Below the pieces are notes generated by a model. The model made no database searches and was not told the origin of the DNA. It saw only the letters and a program-made list of their open reading frames with translations. A stretch of DNA of 64,000 nucleotides from assembly GCA_025094145.1 (NCBI GenBank), contig JALLLS010000024.1, forward strand, positions 124,001 through 188,000, given 5' to 3'. The position numbers and the translations under genes were made by a program. The stretch comes from Spinellus fusiger (taxonomy: Eukaryota; Mucoromycota; Mucoromycetes; Mucorales; Phycomycetaceae). Positions within the stretch are counted from its first letter, which is position 1. Every line of letters begins with the position of its first letter. Positions 34,215-46,307 of this stretch are shown here, in pieces.

Positions 34215-36492
34215 CTAGTCTTTGTGCTGTGCTCCTTGGCTGTAGGGTAGTAGTGAAGAACGTCCCCTTTTACGGTAGCATACTTTATAGAGTAAAGCAC
34301 CCACCACAGTCAATGTCATTCCCGTGACCCATACGTGCGATCGTACAGTATCATAGCTGGCTTCGAGTGTACGACTGGCTTCTACAGGCATAGGCACAGT
34401 GGAGGCACCCACAAGTTGCTGGGTGGCGATGTCCTTTAGAGCCTGTAGAATGACCTTGGGTTGGTGGATAGAGAGGGGTGCATGCTGGATGTCCCGTGTA
34501 AAATAGACCTCATTCTAATATACAATATAAAAGTCAGTACCAAAAGTTCAAACAATAAGATAGATTTTTGTTTTTGTCTTTTTGTCTTTTTTGTCTTACC
34601 CTTGGATCTAGAATCACCACTGCCTCCACAGTGTCTTTAGCAATTCCGTAGTTGGTATAGGTAAACTCCCTCCAGGCATCCATGTCGAGTTCTGCAAACA
34701 GAAGAGAGTCAACGGTGGGACTTCCTTCTGCTACAAGAGTGTTGACAGTGTCTTTAAAGGCAGCATGGGCCAGTGGATCTTCAGAACGCAGCAGACCAAG
34801 AATAACTCGATGCTGGCCACGGAGAATATCCACTGCATTGATGGGACTTATTCTGGAGATGAGGGGGTGTTTATTGTTCTGGATCCATGCAAACAGAATG
34901 TCTTTGGTTTCGTCAGTGTCCTGGAATCGGTGGAGAGGGGATTGGATGATTTTACTGCCCTTGACGATAACAGCTGCTGGGAGATCCATAGGGTGGATGT
35001 TGAGATGCTTGAAGGCTTCTTGGTCGGATGTTGCGTACATGGGGATGCCATTGACCAATGCCTTAGATACCTTTTCCCATAGTGTCTAGGCAGTAAAAAG
35101 AAAGAAAGAAAGAAAGAAAAAACAATAGCGCTCTTATTAAGAGACCTGCCTAAATGGACTTACAAATGCTTCTGTCAGCTCTTCCTCTGAGTAGAGATAG
35201 ACCAAAGACACCGAGTTTTCCTTGAGGTATTCCTTGAGTTGTGGGGCACTGACATTCTCAATGGCAATTCTACACACCCCACACTCTATCAGTATTACAG
35301 TGGGCTATGCTGTAGTTGAGTTCCATGGACTTACCCTGCCAATGACTTTGCAAAGGAAACAAGACTAGCGAGGGATCTGTCTTCAGAATACACATGTTCC
35401 TTACCGTCCATCAGCCTAGAAAACAAGAATATCCTTTGAGTCCTATGCTTATCACTGTTGACACTTACATCTTCATGGTAGGGAATCCTGTCACTTTATA
35501 CTGTGTACACAGTTCTATCCTATACATTAGCCCATCTCCATTGTCATCGCCAGCAAGATGTCTTACCTCTGTGCTGTGTACAATCCACTTCTCCTACATT
35601 CATCTGGTGTTTCAATACCTTGGCCATTTGTACCCATGTGGGTGCCAATCGCTGACAATGAGGACACCAAGGCGCATAGAACTTGATGAACCAAGGCTGG
35701 CCTCTTTTCAGAGCAGCTTCTAATGTCTCGGGTCCAAAGTCAATGGATTCTCCTGTTGGGTTGGGTCGCAGGGTTTGGATAGACTGAGTGTCTTTCTCTG
35801 CTTGGACACTCTCGGCAGCCTGGATACTCTCGGCAGCTTGGACAGTCTCGGCAGCTTGGACAGTCTCGGCAGTTTGAGTAGCCTCCACAGTCTGGACAGC
35901 AGGTGCATTGCTCTCTATCTTCTCATAGATATAGCCGACCAAGTTATCCCATGTGCGTTCCTTTTTGTACTGATCTACAAACACACCGTCTTTGAACAGC
36001 TGAATGCTAGGAAAGTAGGCAATGGAGTGATCAGTGCACAGGTCTCCTTGGAGAATACAGTTGACAGTAGCAAAGTGAAAGTCGGAAATATCAGTGAGGT
36101 TGGCGTAATCTGTGGATAACTTCTTCCATGTAGGTTCTATGTGTATGTATATATATATGAGTGTGTGTCATTCGCTGTGTATTCATCAGTGTAGTTTCCT
36201 ACCAAAGGTCTGGCAGTGAGGACAGTAGGGACTAAAGTGTTCTACCAGCCTATAATGGATGAGTCACTATCCTATTATTACTGTTATCCTATTATTAATG
36301 TTATCCTATTACTAATACTATCACTATTATCACTATTATCACTATTATCACTATATCAATAGATACTTACCAAAGACCTTTACTAATAGATGACTTGAAG
36401 TTTTCTCCTGTAAGCTCTACAGAGACTGCTGCTGTACTATGAAGTAGAGCAGCTATAGCAATAGTAACAATAGTAGGCCACGTCACTACCAT
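34215..36492 (-). CDS. Membrane-anchored protein disulfide isomerase with two thioredoxin domains
   Basis: Eight exons, 36492-36371, 36249-36203, 36136-35567, 35514-35469, 35415-35335, 35269-35164, 35085-34600 and 34514-34215, give 585 residues. A signal peptide (residues ~1-24, TIVTIAIAALLHSTAAVS) precedes thioredoxin domain 1 with YCPHC (Cys50/Cys53). A linker of imperfect six-residue repeats (TVQAAE-like, residues ~138-170) follows, then domain 2 with WCPHC (Cys214/Cys217) and the cis-Pro segment GFPTMK, then two redox-inactive thioredoxin-like segments (FAWIQNNKHPL, VVILDPR). A transmembrane helix near residues 545-565 (WVTGMTLTVVGALLYKVCY) has a short basic cytosolic tail. It probably catalyses disulfide formation or isomerisation in the ER and resembles TMX3/Mpd-type PDIs. 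No HDEL signal, consistent with membrane anchoring. Confidence 0.9.
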
Positions 36493-36934
36493 GCTTAATA
36501 ATAATAGTAATAAGAAAGGAAATATAAAAGAATAAGAAAGAGAAAAGAGAAAAGAAAGAAAAGTGTCTTGCTTAACACGTTCTTCTTGGCTTCTAAATTC
36601 TTGCTGGGTGGAGAAGAGAGGTTTATGACTCCGTTGAAGTTAGCGCCACAAACGAGAGCCAAGTGTACAAGCGGGGTGGATAGACACGTGATTGGTAGAT
36701 CCGGAATCATTTAAAGTTTGTTTCCTTCCATGCCCATTCCCCACTCACATGCACTGTAGTCTGTATCTATAATGTAGTCTATACATACAAATAGATACAT
36801 ACAAATAGATACATACAAATAGATACATTGTAGTCTATACTTTAATAAACACACACACACTTTTTTCTTCTTCCCATTTCTCCCATAAAGACACATTTAA
36901 TATAAAGTATGTCTAGGCTCATTTTACAGTAACA
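36493..36934. other. Short gap between the PDI gene and the SS18-like gene
   Basis: It includes A-rich and ATACAAATAGAT-type tandem sequence (36780-36830). As both neighbours are on the minus strand it holds the PDI promoter and the terminator region of the upstream gene. No gene is seen. Confidence 0.5.
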
Positions 36935-38882
36935 TTAAGACCTGCTTGTAAATGCATCTTCAAATTCTTTCTGCTGCTGTTGTTGCTGCTGCTGCTGCTG
37001 CTGTAGCCGCTGCATCATCATCATTACATTCTGGAGATTGCCTGTGTCTTCATTTTCCCCAGCAGCACCATATATGCCCATTGTATTCATGTTGCCCATG
37101 GTACTCATGTTGCCCATTGAGCCCATTGTGGTCATGGATCCTATTGTACTCATCCCATTCATGGATTCCATTGTACTCATATTGCCCATTGTCCCCATCA
37201 TCATGGAAGGGTTGTTCATCATCATGGCAGGATTCATCATACCGCTGGCCATAATATCAGCAGGATTGATAACACTGTTCACAGCAGACAGGGCCATGGG
37301 AGTGGATGTCATGTGAGGTGATAGGGTGGTGTCTAGGGATTGGGACAGTGGAGAACTCGACTGAGTCAGGAGATTGGGGTTGAATCCGTTATTCAGCATT
37401 ACATCATTGGCTACAGGCATTCCATTGATGCCCATCGTCATGGCATTCAGTAGAGGTTTTTGCTGTTGGTTTTGTTGGTTTTGTTGTTGTTGGTTTTGGG
37501 TTTGGTTTTGTTGGTTTTGTTGTGCTTGCTGCTGTTGTACTTGTTGTACTTGTTGTTGTTGCTGTACTTGTTGTTGCTGTTGCTGCTGCTGTTGTTGTTG
37601 TGCCTGTCTCAATATGCTCTGTGGATCTATACTGGGATTGTTGACCATTCCATTTCTTCCTGCAGTAGGAATTCCACTACCACCAGCTATTTTTGAACTG
37701 TTAAGGAATTGCTGTTGTTGTTGTTGACGCATCGCAGATGCTTGTTGACGTAATAGTTGCTGTTGAAGTTGTTGTTGCAAATGTTGTTTCTGTTGTGCCT
37801 GTTGCTGCTGTTGTGCCTGTTGGATTTGTTGGATTTGTTGCTGCTGTTGTGCTTGTTGTTGTGCTTGGACTTGGACTTGGCGTTGTTTCTGCTGTGCCTG
37901 CTGCTGTTGCTGTTGCTGTTGCTGTGTTTGGAGATTGACATGCTGCACAGGTGAGGGTTGACTCGATTGAGACTGAGAGAAAGGCGAGGAGGAGAACTCT
38001 GGTGTCAATGTCTTTTGAATGTCTTGAGCAAACAGCAGTTGGGCGGTATTGAATAATAAGTGGACTTTGCTAGTGGCTTCTGAATCTGGGTGGGGTAAGG
38101 GCGACAGATCAGGAGGAGAGGGTGATTTGTATTCCTAATTCTTCTTTTAGACCCTCCATCTCTTCTTCTTTGTGTTCTTACTTCTCCAGGCTTAATCATG
38201 GAAATATCCGCCATGGTAGCTAAGTAAGTAAGGTTGGACTGGAGTCTCTTTTGGTATCTAATCATAAAGAAAAGAGCACTTTAATACCACCCAATAGACA
38301 TGCCAACCTACTCTGATAGATTCACTTCTGTGAGCTCCTTCTGCTGATGATCAATGCAAAGACGAATCAGCTCTTGGTTCATGGCTAATATCTGCCACAC
38401 ATCAATAGAGAAATAAGGATCAGTGCTTCTCTTCTTCTCTTCTTCTCTTCTTCTAATAGTCAAATGCCAAACAAAACTGTCTTACTGTCTCTACTTTCTT
38501 CGCATTCATATCCATCAATGACAGTTTATCCACTGATGCCTTTTCCATCAGACCCACGCCATAGGCTCCTGTTTCTGTTGTGGCTGCATTAAGACCCATA
38601 GAATGAAGTGGGTTAGGGAATCCTATCATGGGCTGGGCATTAGCAGCCATGGCCTTTTGCATTTGTTGTTGCTGCATCATTAAGAACTGTCTTTTCTGTT
38701 GCTCATCCATACGCTGAAGCATCATCTGCTGTTGGTTCTGTTGTTGGTTCTGTTGTTGTGCCTGTGCTTGTGCCTGTGCCTGTGCCTGTGCTTGTGCCTG
38801 TGCTTGTGCTTGCTGTTGTGCCTGTGCCTGTGCTTGTGCTTGTGCTTGCTGTTGTGCCTGTGCCTGAGCCTGAGCTTGCTGC

Positions 38883-38914
<32 letters not shown>

Positions 38915-38951
38915 TTGCTGCTGTTGCTGCTGTTGTTGTTGCTGTTGCTGT

Positions 38952-38983
<32 letters not shown>

Positions 38984-39570
38984 TTCCTGGGCCTGCTGTA
39001 CCTGAACTTGTTGTTGTTGTTGTTGCTGCTGCTGCTGTTGCTGTTTATTCAGCCATGCTTGCTGCTGTGTCATATTCGTAGGCCTAAGATTCTGTTGTTG
39101 CTGTTGTTGCTGTTGCTGTTGTTGTTGCTGTTGCTGTAACTGTTGTAACTGCTGTTGCTGTAGCTGCTGTTGCTGTAGCTGCTGTAGCTGCTGTTGCTGT
39201 ACTTGCTGATACACTTGCTGCTGTTTATTGTGCATCATTTGAGAAGCAGTCTGTCGTTGGGCAGCATTCTGCATAATAGCCATATTCATAGGGGTTGTTT
39301 CTAAACCCACTGTGGCCCCATTTAACCCATTGTTGAATTGAGCAGGATTATACATCTACGCTTGAAAAAACTAAGAAAACAAACAAAGCCCATGGCCATG
39401 CTCTTTACTGTCCTGAACATTACCTTTTGCTGCAGTGCCTGAGGAGAGAATCCACCCACTACTGATTGTATATCGGAAGGTAATCCTGTCATGAATCCTT
39501 GATTACCATTCACAAACGCATTTTGAAGATAGGCATTATTTTGATTGCTAGGCCCAGGGAATTGGTTCAT
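36935..39570 (-). CDS. SS18/SSXT (SNH-domain) homologue with long polyglutamine tracts
   Basis: Five exons, 39570-39424, 39355-38486, 38391-38312, 38257-38182 and 38134-36935, join in phase to 790 residues. Across exons 2-4 (about residues 330-380) lies VETILAMNQELIRLCIDHQQ, then EYQKRLQSNLTYLATMADIS. This matches the SNH domain of SS18/GIF proteins, which ends in Y..LQ.NL.YLA.MAD. SS18 is a subunit of BAF-type SWI/SNF remodellers and links it to transcription factors. Both flanks are extreme: residues ~100-265 and ~430-570 are mostly Gln, with QA-dipeptide runs. The C-terminus has NMSTMESMNGM-type Met/Asn/Gly repeats. Opposite-strand Leu- or Val-rich frames are shadows. The family call rests on the central domain only. 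Confidence 0.8.
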
Positions 39571-40371
39571 GATAAAGAATCAGTGCGAGTCATAAAGGTT
39601 ATTTATAGGATGTATGAGTCTTAATAATAATAATTAACAATAAATAATAAGCGCACCCCTTGATAATAAGCGGTTATCAAAGCTACTATTTCTTCTGCAG
39701 ACGAACACTCACTTGCACATCAATATTCCCTCCCCCTTTTTTTATAGTTGAATTTGTTTTTATATCTTATTTCATAATAATAATAATAATAATAAAACAG
39801 CCACAAAATGATTTGTCTGGGATAAAGTCTCTATGATGAACTGCAGCGTATTTAAATGCATTAGATGGATCTTTTGGAGATATCATTGGAGTAAAATAAC
39901 AATAACAAAAATAGACAAAGAAGAGCAGAGTGAATCGTACGTTAACTAACCATGAATAACATTAGACCCAACAAACCATTCAAGACACTATTACATCCAT
40001 AATTGAAGAGTATCAGCCACTATTCAATGGTGCTAAAGGCTGCTTATTTCTTATTTATACATGCTTGTAGAAGCAAGCCTATTGGTTCACTCCCTTCTTT
40101 CTTCCTAATAATCTCTGGTGCCTCCATTCAATGACAGAATCTCATACAGGTATACTGTCTAAAGTGTGATATAAAGTATGTCTTTTTTCTTTTCTTTTTT
40201 TCCTCTCTCTTTTTTTTGTAGGATTCTATAGGGAGGTTTTTTATATATAAGAGATTATAATGTCTAATATAGTTTATCTTTGTTTGTCTATCTAAATCTC
40301 ACTTACTAGCACAGTGGCTCTTAATTTATATATATTTATATAAAAGGCAGTCCCACCCCCTTCTCTTACTA
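39571..40371. other. Intergenic DNA upstream of the SS18-like gene
   Basis: It contains (TAA)n near 39773-39795 and pyrimidine-rich stretches. No gene is recognised. It ends at the TA bordering the third CACACC element. Confidence 0.45.
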
Positions 40372-41618
40372 CACACCCAAAGATGTTTGGGATATATAAG
40401 GAAATATCCTGAGAATAAAAGTGCAATATTTATTTGATTGGCTGATGTGTTTGAAATAGGTCTTTTTCGCTGTCTAAATATATTATTCCAAACTCTATTT
40501 GCCTATCTTAGCAATGGCTATTGACTTTGCAATGAAACGCTATAAATATAGATATAAAAGGAAGAAGTAAAGCTGACATTGAAACTCAGTCACTGCATTT
40601 ATTGTTTAACATAATGTGTTATCCTTAAGTCCCCAGTATTTACAGTATAGTACGGCTTGAGAAAGGTTTATTATAGAACCTATAAAGTTAACTCTAATCA
40701 TTTTCCAGAAAATAGAACCAAACTTACTTGTGTTGAGAACATTGTATTCATCTATTGACTCAATATTCATAACCACTTCAGTAACTATGTTATTATAACT
40801 GGTATTAACAATAGTACTTAGTGGGGACTAAGTGTTGTTTATAATACTGTCTTTTAGGCCCAAGGCAAATAGAGTGTGAATTGTTTGACTTGTAAATTTG
40901 ACTTGTGGATTATACTTGTGGATTTTATGAGTGAAGACTAAAATGTATACATTATCAGAATAGAAAGAAAGAAAGATTATTATTTGTTACTATATTTCCC
41001 TCCTTTTGTTATTTCCCACACTGCACATGCAACTTAACACCCAAGTACTCATCAAGATGAGCATAACTGAACAAGGTAATGTACTATGATTAACAAAGAG
41101 AAACAATAGATGGAGGTGATAGACACTACCAAAGGCTATTCTAGTGATAAAAAGGTAAGCAGTGTCTTCATCTGGGCTTGAGCTCATTGTATTCCACAAG
41201 ACACTCATTGTATTGTTATTAGGCAAGTAAACACTCCTTTCAAGTCAGTCTCAGGTAGTCTTCTATACTGTCTAGGGTCTCTAGGGTATACTCCTGAGCA
41301 TAGTTATCTATCTCCCAAGAATGAATCATTATAATGTTAGGGTGTGGATTCTATTGCTATGAGGGTAATATACTTAGGCAGTAGCTATAGTCATACTATA
41401 GTACTAGCTATACTATTACAATAAACAATATTATTCATAAGCAATATATTCTATTGATAATACAATTTGATAGTGAGGTATCCATAAAAGGGAATAATAA
41501 TTCAGATACTTGCAAACCCTTTTGATTTTAAACACAGATACATAAAAGGGCAAACTATTCTCGGACGTAAAGGGATGATTGTGTCACTGATTAAAGGCCA
41601 GGAAAATCTCCTGGTGTG
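40372..41618 (+). mobile_element. CACACC-ended TIR element, copy 3, just upstream of GAR1
   Basis: It is bounded by TA 40370-40371 and 41619-41620, with ends CACACCCAAAGATGTTTGGG and, reverse-complemented, CACACCAGGAGATTTTCCTG. The last ~20 bp are repeated once more (CCTCCTGGTGTGTA to 41640). It is 1,247 bp and aligns with copies 2 and 4. The minus frame 41226-40990 is shared in recognisable form with copy 4. It lies 177 bp upstream of the GAR1 start codon and so may contribute promoter sequence. Confidence 0.83.
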
Positions 41619-41795
41619 TAGAAAAACCTCCTGGTGTGTAGCCCACCAAGAAGTGGTTTCGGAGTTTGAAGAGACACCACCCAAATCATGTGACTGCAAA
41701 GCCTCTCTGTCTCTGCTAATGTCAAAAATTTTGTTCTTGTTAAGCAGCCTTTTTTTTTACCCTTTTTCACTCTTCACACACACATTTAGAACACA

Positions 41796-42662
41796 ATGGG
41801 CAAAGGTGGATTTGGAGATCGTGGTGGACGTGGTGGTGGATTCCGTGGAGGTAAAGTACACTCCAAAACATCTCATAACTCAAGATCCAATAGGTCGTGG
41901 TGGTGGTCGTGGTGGTTTCGGTGGCGGCTTTGGTGCTCCTCAAGGCCCTCCTGCTGAAATAGTTGGTAACATCTATCCCATCAAGGGAAGCTTGTAACTA
42001 ACAGACCCCATTAGCCATGGGCAGCTTCCAACATGCCTGCGAAGGTGAAATGGTGTGCAAATCGATCAACACCAAGATTCCCTACTTCAACGCCCCCATC
42101 TTCCTAGAAAATAAGTCTCAGATCGGCAAAGTGGATGAGATTCTCGGTCCATTGAATGAAGTCTACTTCACTGTAAAGATGCAGGACGGCATGGTGGCCT
42201 CTAGCTTCAAGGCTGACGATAAAGTATACATTGGCACTGATAAGTTACTGCCACTTGACCGTTTCCTTCCCAAGCCCAAGGTAGTGGGTGCTAGTAAGTC
42301 TATAATGAAAAGAAGAGAGGAGAGTGTTGAGGCTCAAGTTCTCTTTCTTTTTTTTCTACTCTATAGATGGTAAGGCCACTGGTAGACAAGGACAAGTTGA
42401 AAAGCGTGGTGGTGGTCGTGGTGGATTCGGTGGTGGTCGCGGTCGTGGTGCTCCTCGTGGTGGTCGTGGTGGATTTGGTGGAGGTGACCGTGGCGGTCGT
42501 GGTGGATTCGGTGGTGGTCGTGGTGGTAGCCGTGGTGGATTCGGTGGTGATCGCGGAGGCCGTGGTGGTGGTCGTGGTGGATTCGGTGGTAGCCGTGGTG
42601 GATTCGGTGGTAGCCGTGGTGGTAGCCGTGGTGGATTCGGAGGTGGTCGTGGTGGTTATTAA
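41796..42662 (+). CDS. GAR1: GAR1, H/ACA snoRNP subunit
   Basis: Four exons, 41796-41850, 41894-41965, 42015-42293 and 42367-42662, give 233 residues. An N-terminal RGG/GGF domain (residues 1-35) precedes the conserved Gar1/Naf1 core (residues ~42-135: [70 protein letters not shown]). A long C-terminal RGG domain ([13 protein letters not shown] repeats) runs to the end. Gar1 binds Cbf5/dyskerin and is needed for H/ACA-guided pseudouridylation of rRNA and snRNA. NHP2, another subunit of the same complex, is at 46771-47355. The plus-strand Val-rich frame 42367-42999 is a shadow of the RGG-coding exon. Confidence 0.96.
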
Positions 42663-43338
42663 TCGTACATACATAAAGAAAGTAGATACAGCAATAAAGA
42701 TAAATAAGATGCAATGCGTTTGTTATGTTGTATTAAAAGTCATAGTATATTTATTATTATTTACTATTTACTATTTACTATTTACTATTTACTATCTATT
42801 ATCTATTATCTATTATTTACTATTTACTATCTATTATTTACTATCTATTATTTACTATTTACTATCTATTATTTACTATCTATTATTTACTATTTACTAT
42901 CTATTATTTACTATCTATTATTTACTATTTACTATCTATTATAGATTATATGCATTTATGACTGTGTTCTTCTATTCTTTACAACTCACTCATGAATAGC
43001 CCCAAGCACCTTCCTTATAGGGAATCATTTCAATTCCAGAAGGTGGGTGTCCGCTGCCATCATCCGATCTTCTGACAATGCATTCAAGGCACGCTTCCCT
43101 TTTCTTCTGCTTCTTATCCCAACCCTGTACTTTCTTCTCTCCTTATTTTTGCACCCAAAACTACATATACATTTACATATATATATACATACATACACAC
43201 TTATATTTATATACATTTTATATACACTTATATACATTTCCATATACAGTTGCACCTATAAAAAAGGACTCTCTTGTCTCTATTCTCAACGTGTTTGTCT
43301 TCCGCCCAATTCTTTTATTCTTCTTTTATATTGCACTC
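42663..43338. other. GAR1-CLPX intergenic region
   Basis: About 200 bp are a TATTTACTATC minisatellite; the rest is T/C-rich promoter-like DNA before CLPX. An upstream in-frame ATG at 43078 would add 87 residues of low-complexity sequence and is not favoured as the CLPX start. Confidence 0.5.
42750..42945. repeat. Minisatellite of TATTTACTAT / CTATTATCTA units
   Basis: A nearly continuous array of 7-11 bp units (ATTTACT, ATCTATT) in variable order, about 195 bp long, starting ~90 bp after the GAR1 stop. It is purely simple sequence. Confidence 0.9.
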
Positions 43339-45399
43339 ATGAATATCTCAAGACATATCCGCAGTCTTTCCTGCAGTGTAGGTATGGGTGTAGATATACG
43401 CCACTTATGGAGATTCTCCACCAATGCCTCTCCTCGTCTCTTGGCCAGCCGCTCTCTCTCCTCTCGTCACAACCACTATGTTGTGGAGTCTTCTTCTACC
43501 TATAGACCCTCTACTATGAACCCAGCTGTGAGTTCCCTGCCCTCCCAAGAGACAATGGCTCATCCACGCACAGTAAGTGAGGGAAGGAGTATGGCCAAGA
43601 ACAGCGAATAACCCTTCCTCCCTGTTCTTCTTTTTCTTTGTGGTAGATAGTAAAGCACTTGAATGAATACATTATTGGACAAGAGAGAGCAAAAAAGATA
43701 TTGGCTGTGGCTGTCTACAACCACTACAGCCGAGTGCGGGCTAATCTGGCCCAGACAGCCCAGCAAGACACCCCATTGTATGACGATGTTACGTATCCAG
43801 AACACCACACGTCGCTTCACCAAGACTACTATGCTCCCAGCAGCCAGGTGCAGGAGAACACTCTACTGTCTGCAGAAAAGGCATCCCAGCGAAGGTCATG
43901 GATTAATCCACCTTCAGAACACACACCACGTTCCTCTGAAGACAAGTCGGTGTCTAAACCAGTGCCCATGCATGAGTCCACCGTGTATGATAAGAGCAAT
44001 GTGTTGTTGATAGGACCCACAGGCTCAGGAAAGACATTGATGGCAAAGACATTGGCACAGATTCTGAAGGTGCCCTTTTCCATGTCAGATGCCACTCCTT
44101 TTACACAGGCAGGCTATGTGGGAGAGGATGTGGAGATGGTGATTCATAGACTATTACAGGTAATTCTACCGGCAATGATTCGTCATAATTATTCATAATA
44201 ATAAGAAGCACTCAACTCTCTCTCTCTCTCTCCTTCTCCTTTATACTAGTCCTGCGACTTTAATGTTAAAAAGGCAGAAACAGGCATTGTGTTTATTGAT
44301 GAAATTGACAAGATCGCACGAAGATCAGAAACACACTCTGCCTCAAGAGATGTTTCTGGAGAAGGAGTCCAGCAGGTAAATAGCCAACAACAACAACAGA
44401 AGAAGAAAAAGTTTGCTTATATGCTATGTAGTCTCTGTTGCGTATGTTGGAGGGCACTACCATCCAAATCACAGACAAATCAGGGACACATCAGGGACAA
44501 AACAAGAGAAATGGTCCTTCAGGCCCAATCTATGGTGGTGGTGGTGGTGGAAAGGGAGAAGTCTTCTCAGTCGATACCAGTAATATTCTGTTTATCCTTA
44601 GTGGTGCCTTTATTGGACTGGAGAAAATAGTGCAGAGTAGAATGGAAAAAGGCGTAAGATTCACTCCACTCCACCCAACATCACATTCCACAGTGGCTGA
44701 TTTGGCTGTTGACTTGCTTGTGTCTCTTAGTCTATAGGCTTTGATACTGGTCTGGATTCACATAAGAAAAGGGACGCAAAGGAAGACTCTGTGAATCCAC
44801 TGGCATTGGTAGAACCCCAAGGTAAGCTTCTATGCTCTTCTTGCATTAACACACATTAAAGACCTCGTCAAGTATGGGCTAATACCGGAATTTGTGGGAA
44901 GACTCCCTGTCATTGCTTCCGTCAACCATCTGAGTGTGGATGATCTAGTGAAGATATTGACAGAGCCGAAGAACTCTCTCGTGTCTCAGTACAAGGGACT
45001 GTTTGAGATCAATGAGGTAGGTGGCCTTGTCCATATTATGTCTGGAGACTGATATGGTGCCTAGGTGGACCTCAGATTCAGCAAGACGGCCCTAAGAAGA
45101 ATAGCCGAGCTCGCCTTGGAAAAGAAAACGGGTGCGCGTGGATTGCGTCGTATTATGGTAAGGAGATGGAGTGGGCGAAGGGTCCTTACGCACATCGACA
45201 GGAAAACACACTGTTAGAGCCCATGTATGATGCGCCCCAGTCTTCTATTCATCAGGTGGTGATTGATAGCAAAGTAGTGGACAAGCAGAAGGAGGCCATC
45301 TACATTGGACACCAACAGAAGCAAGTGGCAGACACACTTCTTTGTCAGGATGATGGCGTAGAAGAGCATGAGCATAAACAGGAGATGACTCTGCTATAG
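43339..45399 (+). CDS. CLPX: Mitochondrial ClpX AAA+ unfoldase
   Basis: Eight exons, 43339-43572, 43647-44159, 44250-44375, 44432-44653, 44731-44821, 44862-45016, 45065-45157 and 45202-45399, give 543 residues. The N-terminus is Arg/Ser-rich without acids ([15 protein letters not shown]), a likely mitochondrial presequence. The ClpX core starts at [20 protein letters not shown]. Walker A GPTGSGKT is at residues ~201-208, the pore loop is GYVGED, Walker B is [11 protein letters not shown], and EFVGRLPV and GARGLRRIM are the sensor regions. The zinc-binding domain of bacterial ClpX is absent. A ~65-residue insertion ([16 protein letters not shown]...) precedes Walker A. It unfolds matrix proteins; in yeast (Mcx1) it works without ClpP and activates haem synthesis. 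Whether ClpP exists here is unknown. Confidence 0.94.
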
Positions 45400-45520
45400 A
45401 GGCATTCCTCTTTTCTTTTTCTTCTTCTTCTCTCTCACTCACATATATACTCATGTATCATACATTGTTTTGTTTTATTTTTCTGTCTTTCTCCCTTCTC
45501 TTACTGTGAATTTGTCCTAT

Positions 45521-46276
45521 CTACATATCATCTAAATATTCTGCTCCTGGATCTTCCTCATAATCATCATAGCCCTCATGGGTGTGTTGTTCTTCCTGGG
45601 CCTGTTGGGATTCAGCATAAAGGCGTTGTTGTGTTTGCTCTTTCTTGCGTGCTGCTAATTTAGCCAATGCTGCTGCACGATTGACCTTTGCTTGATCTAC
45701 TTTGGGTGGTGTAGAGAGAGAGATGGGCTGCTGTATTGTGTGTTTTATAGCATCCAGTGCTGAATGTGGAGGATCCAATGCTGAACTACGGGAAGAAGTC
45801 TCTGTTTCCTCCTCGTCTGTTTCCTCCTCTTCATCTATAACACTCTATAAGCCCACTGCTCTTGCCTCCCCCTTCCCTCCCCTTTTCTCTCTCTTTTCAT
45901 AGTCTACTAGTTTGCCTTGTACTCTCAATTCAGACAGCTCCTCAGCAGGCATCCGATGTGCATTCTCATATTCATCTTGCCATGCAGCAAGCATAGTTTT
46001 ACACCGTTCATTTGCCGTTGCCTTTAACACTTTCTGGGAGAAATCCCTCAATGGCAGTCGAGGATACAAATCATGGGCCCACATCTGGTAGAATTCTATA
46101 ATACGAGCAAGATCCATGTCCTTGTCCCATGGTCACTACTGCAGGACTTCTTTTCTCTTATTACCTCATACCCTCTCCCTTTGAACCTCAACCAAGGTGC
46201 TTCATGTCTTAGGCGTGATAGACCCTTCTCTGACAATAGCCTGTGGATAAGTTGACAAATATTACCACCATGAACA

Positions 46277-46307
<31 letters not shown>

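Noticed and set aside
38699..39139. Long plus-strand Leu/Val-rich frames over 37374-39139
   Set aside because: They are the reverse complement of CAG/CAA polyglutamine codons of the SS18-like gene; no independent coding signal.
42367..42999. 210-codon Val-rich plus frame and His/Thr-rich minus frames
   Set aside because: Shadow frames of the GAR1 RGG exon running into the TATTTACT minisatellite.
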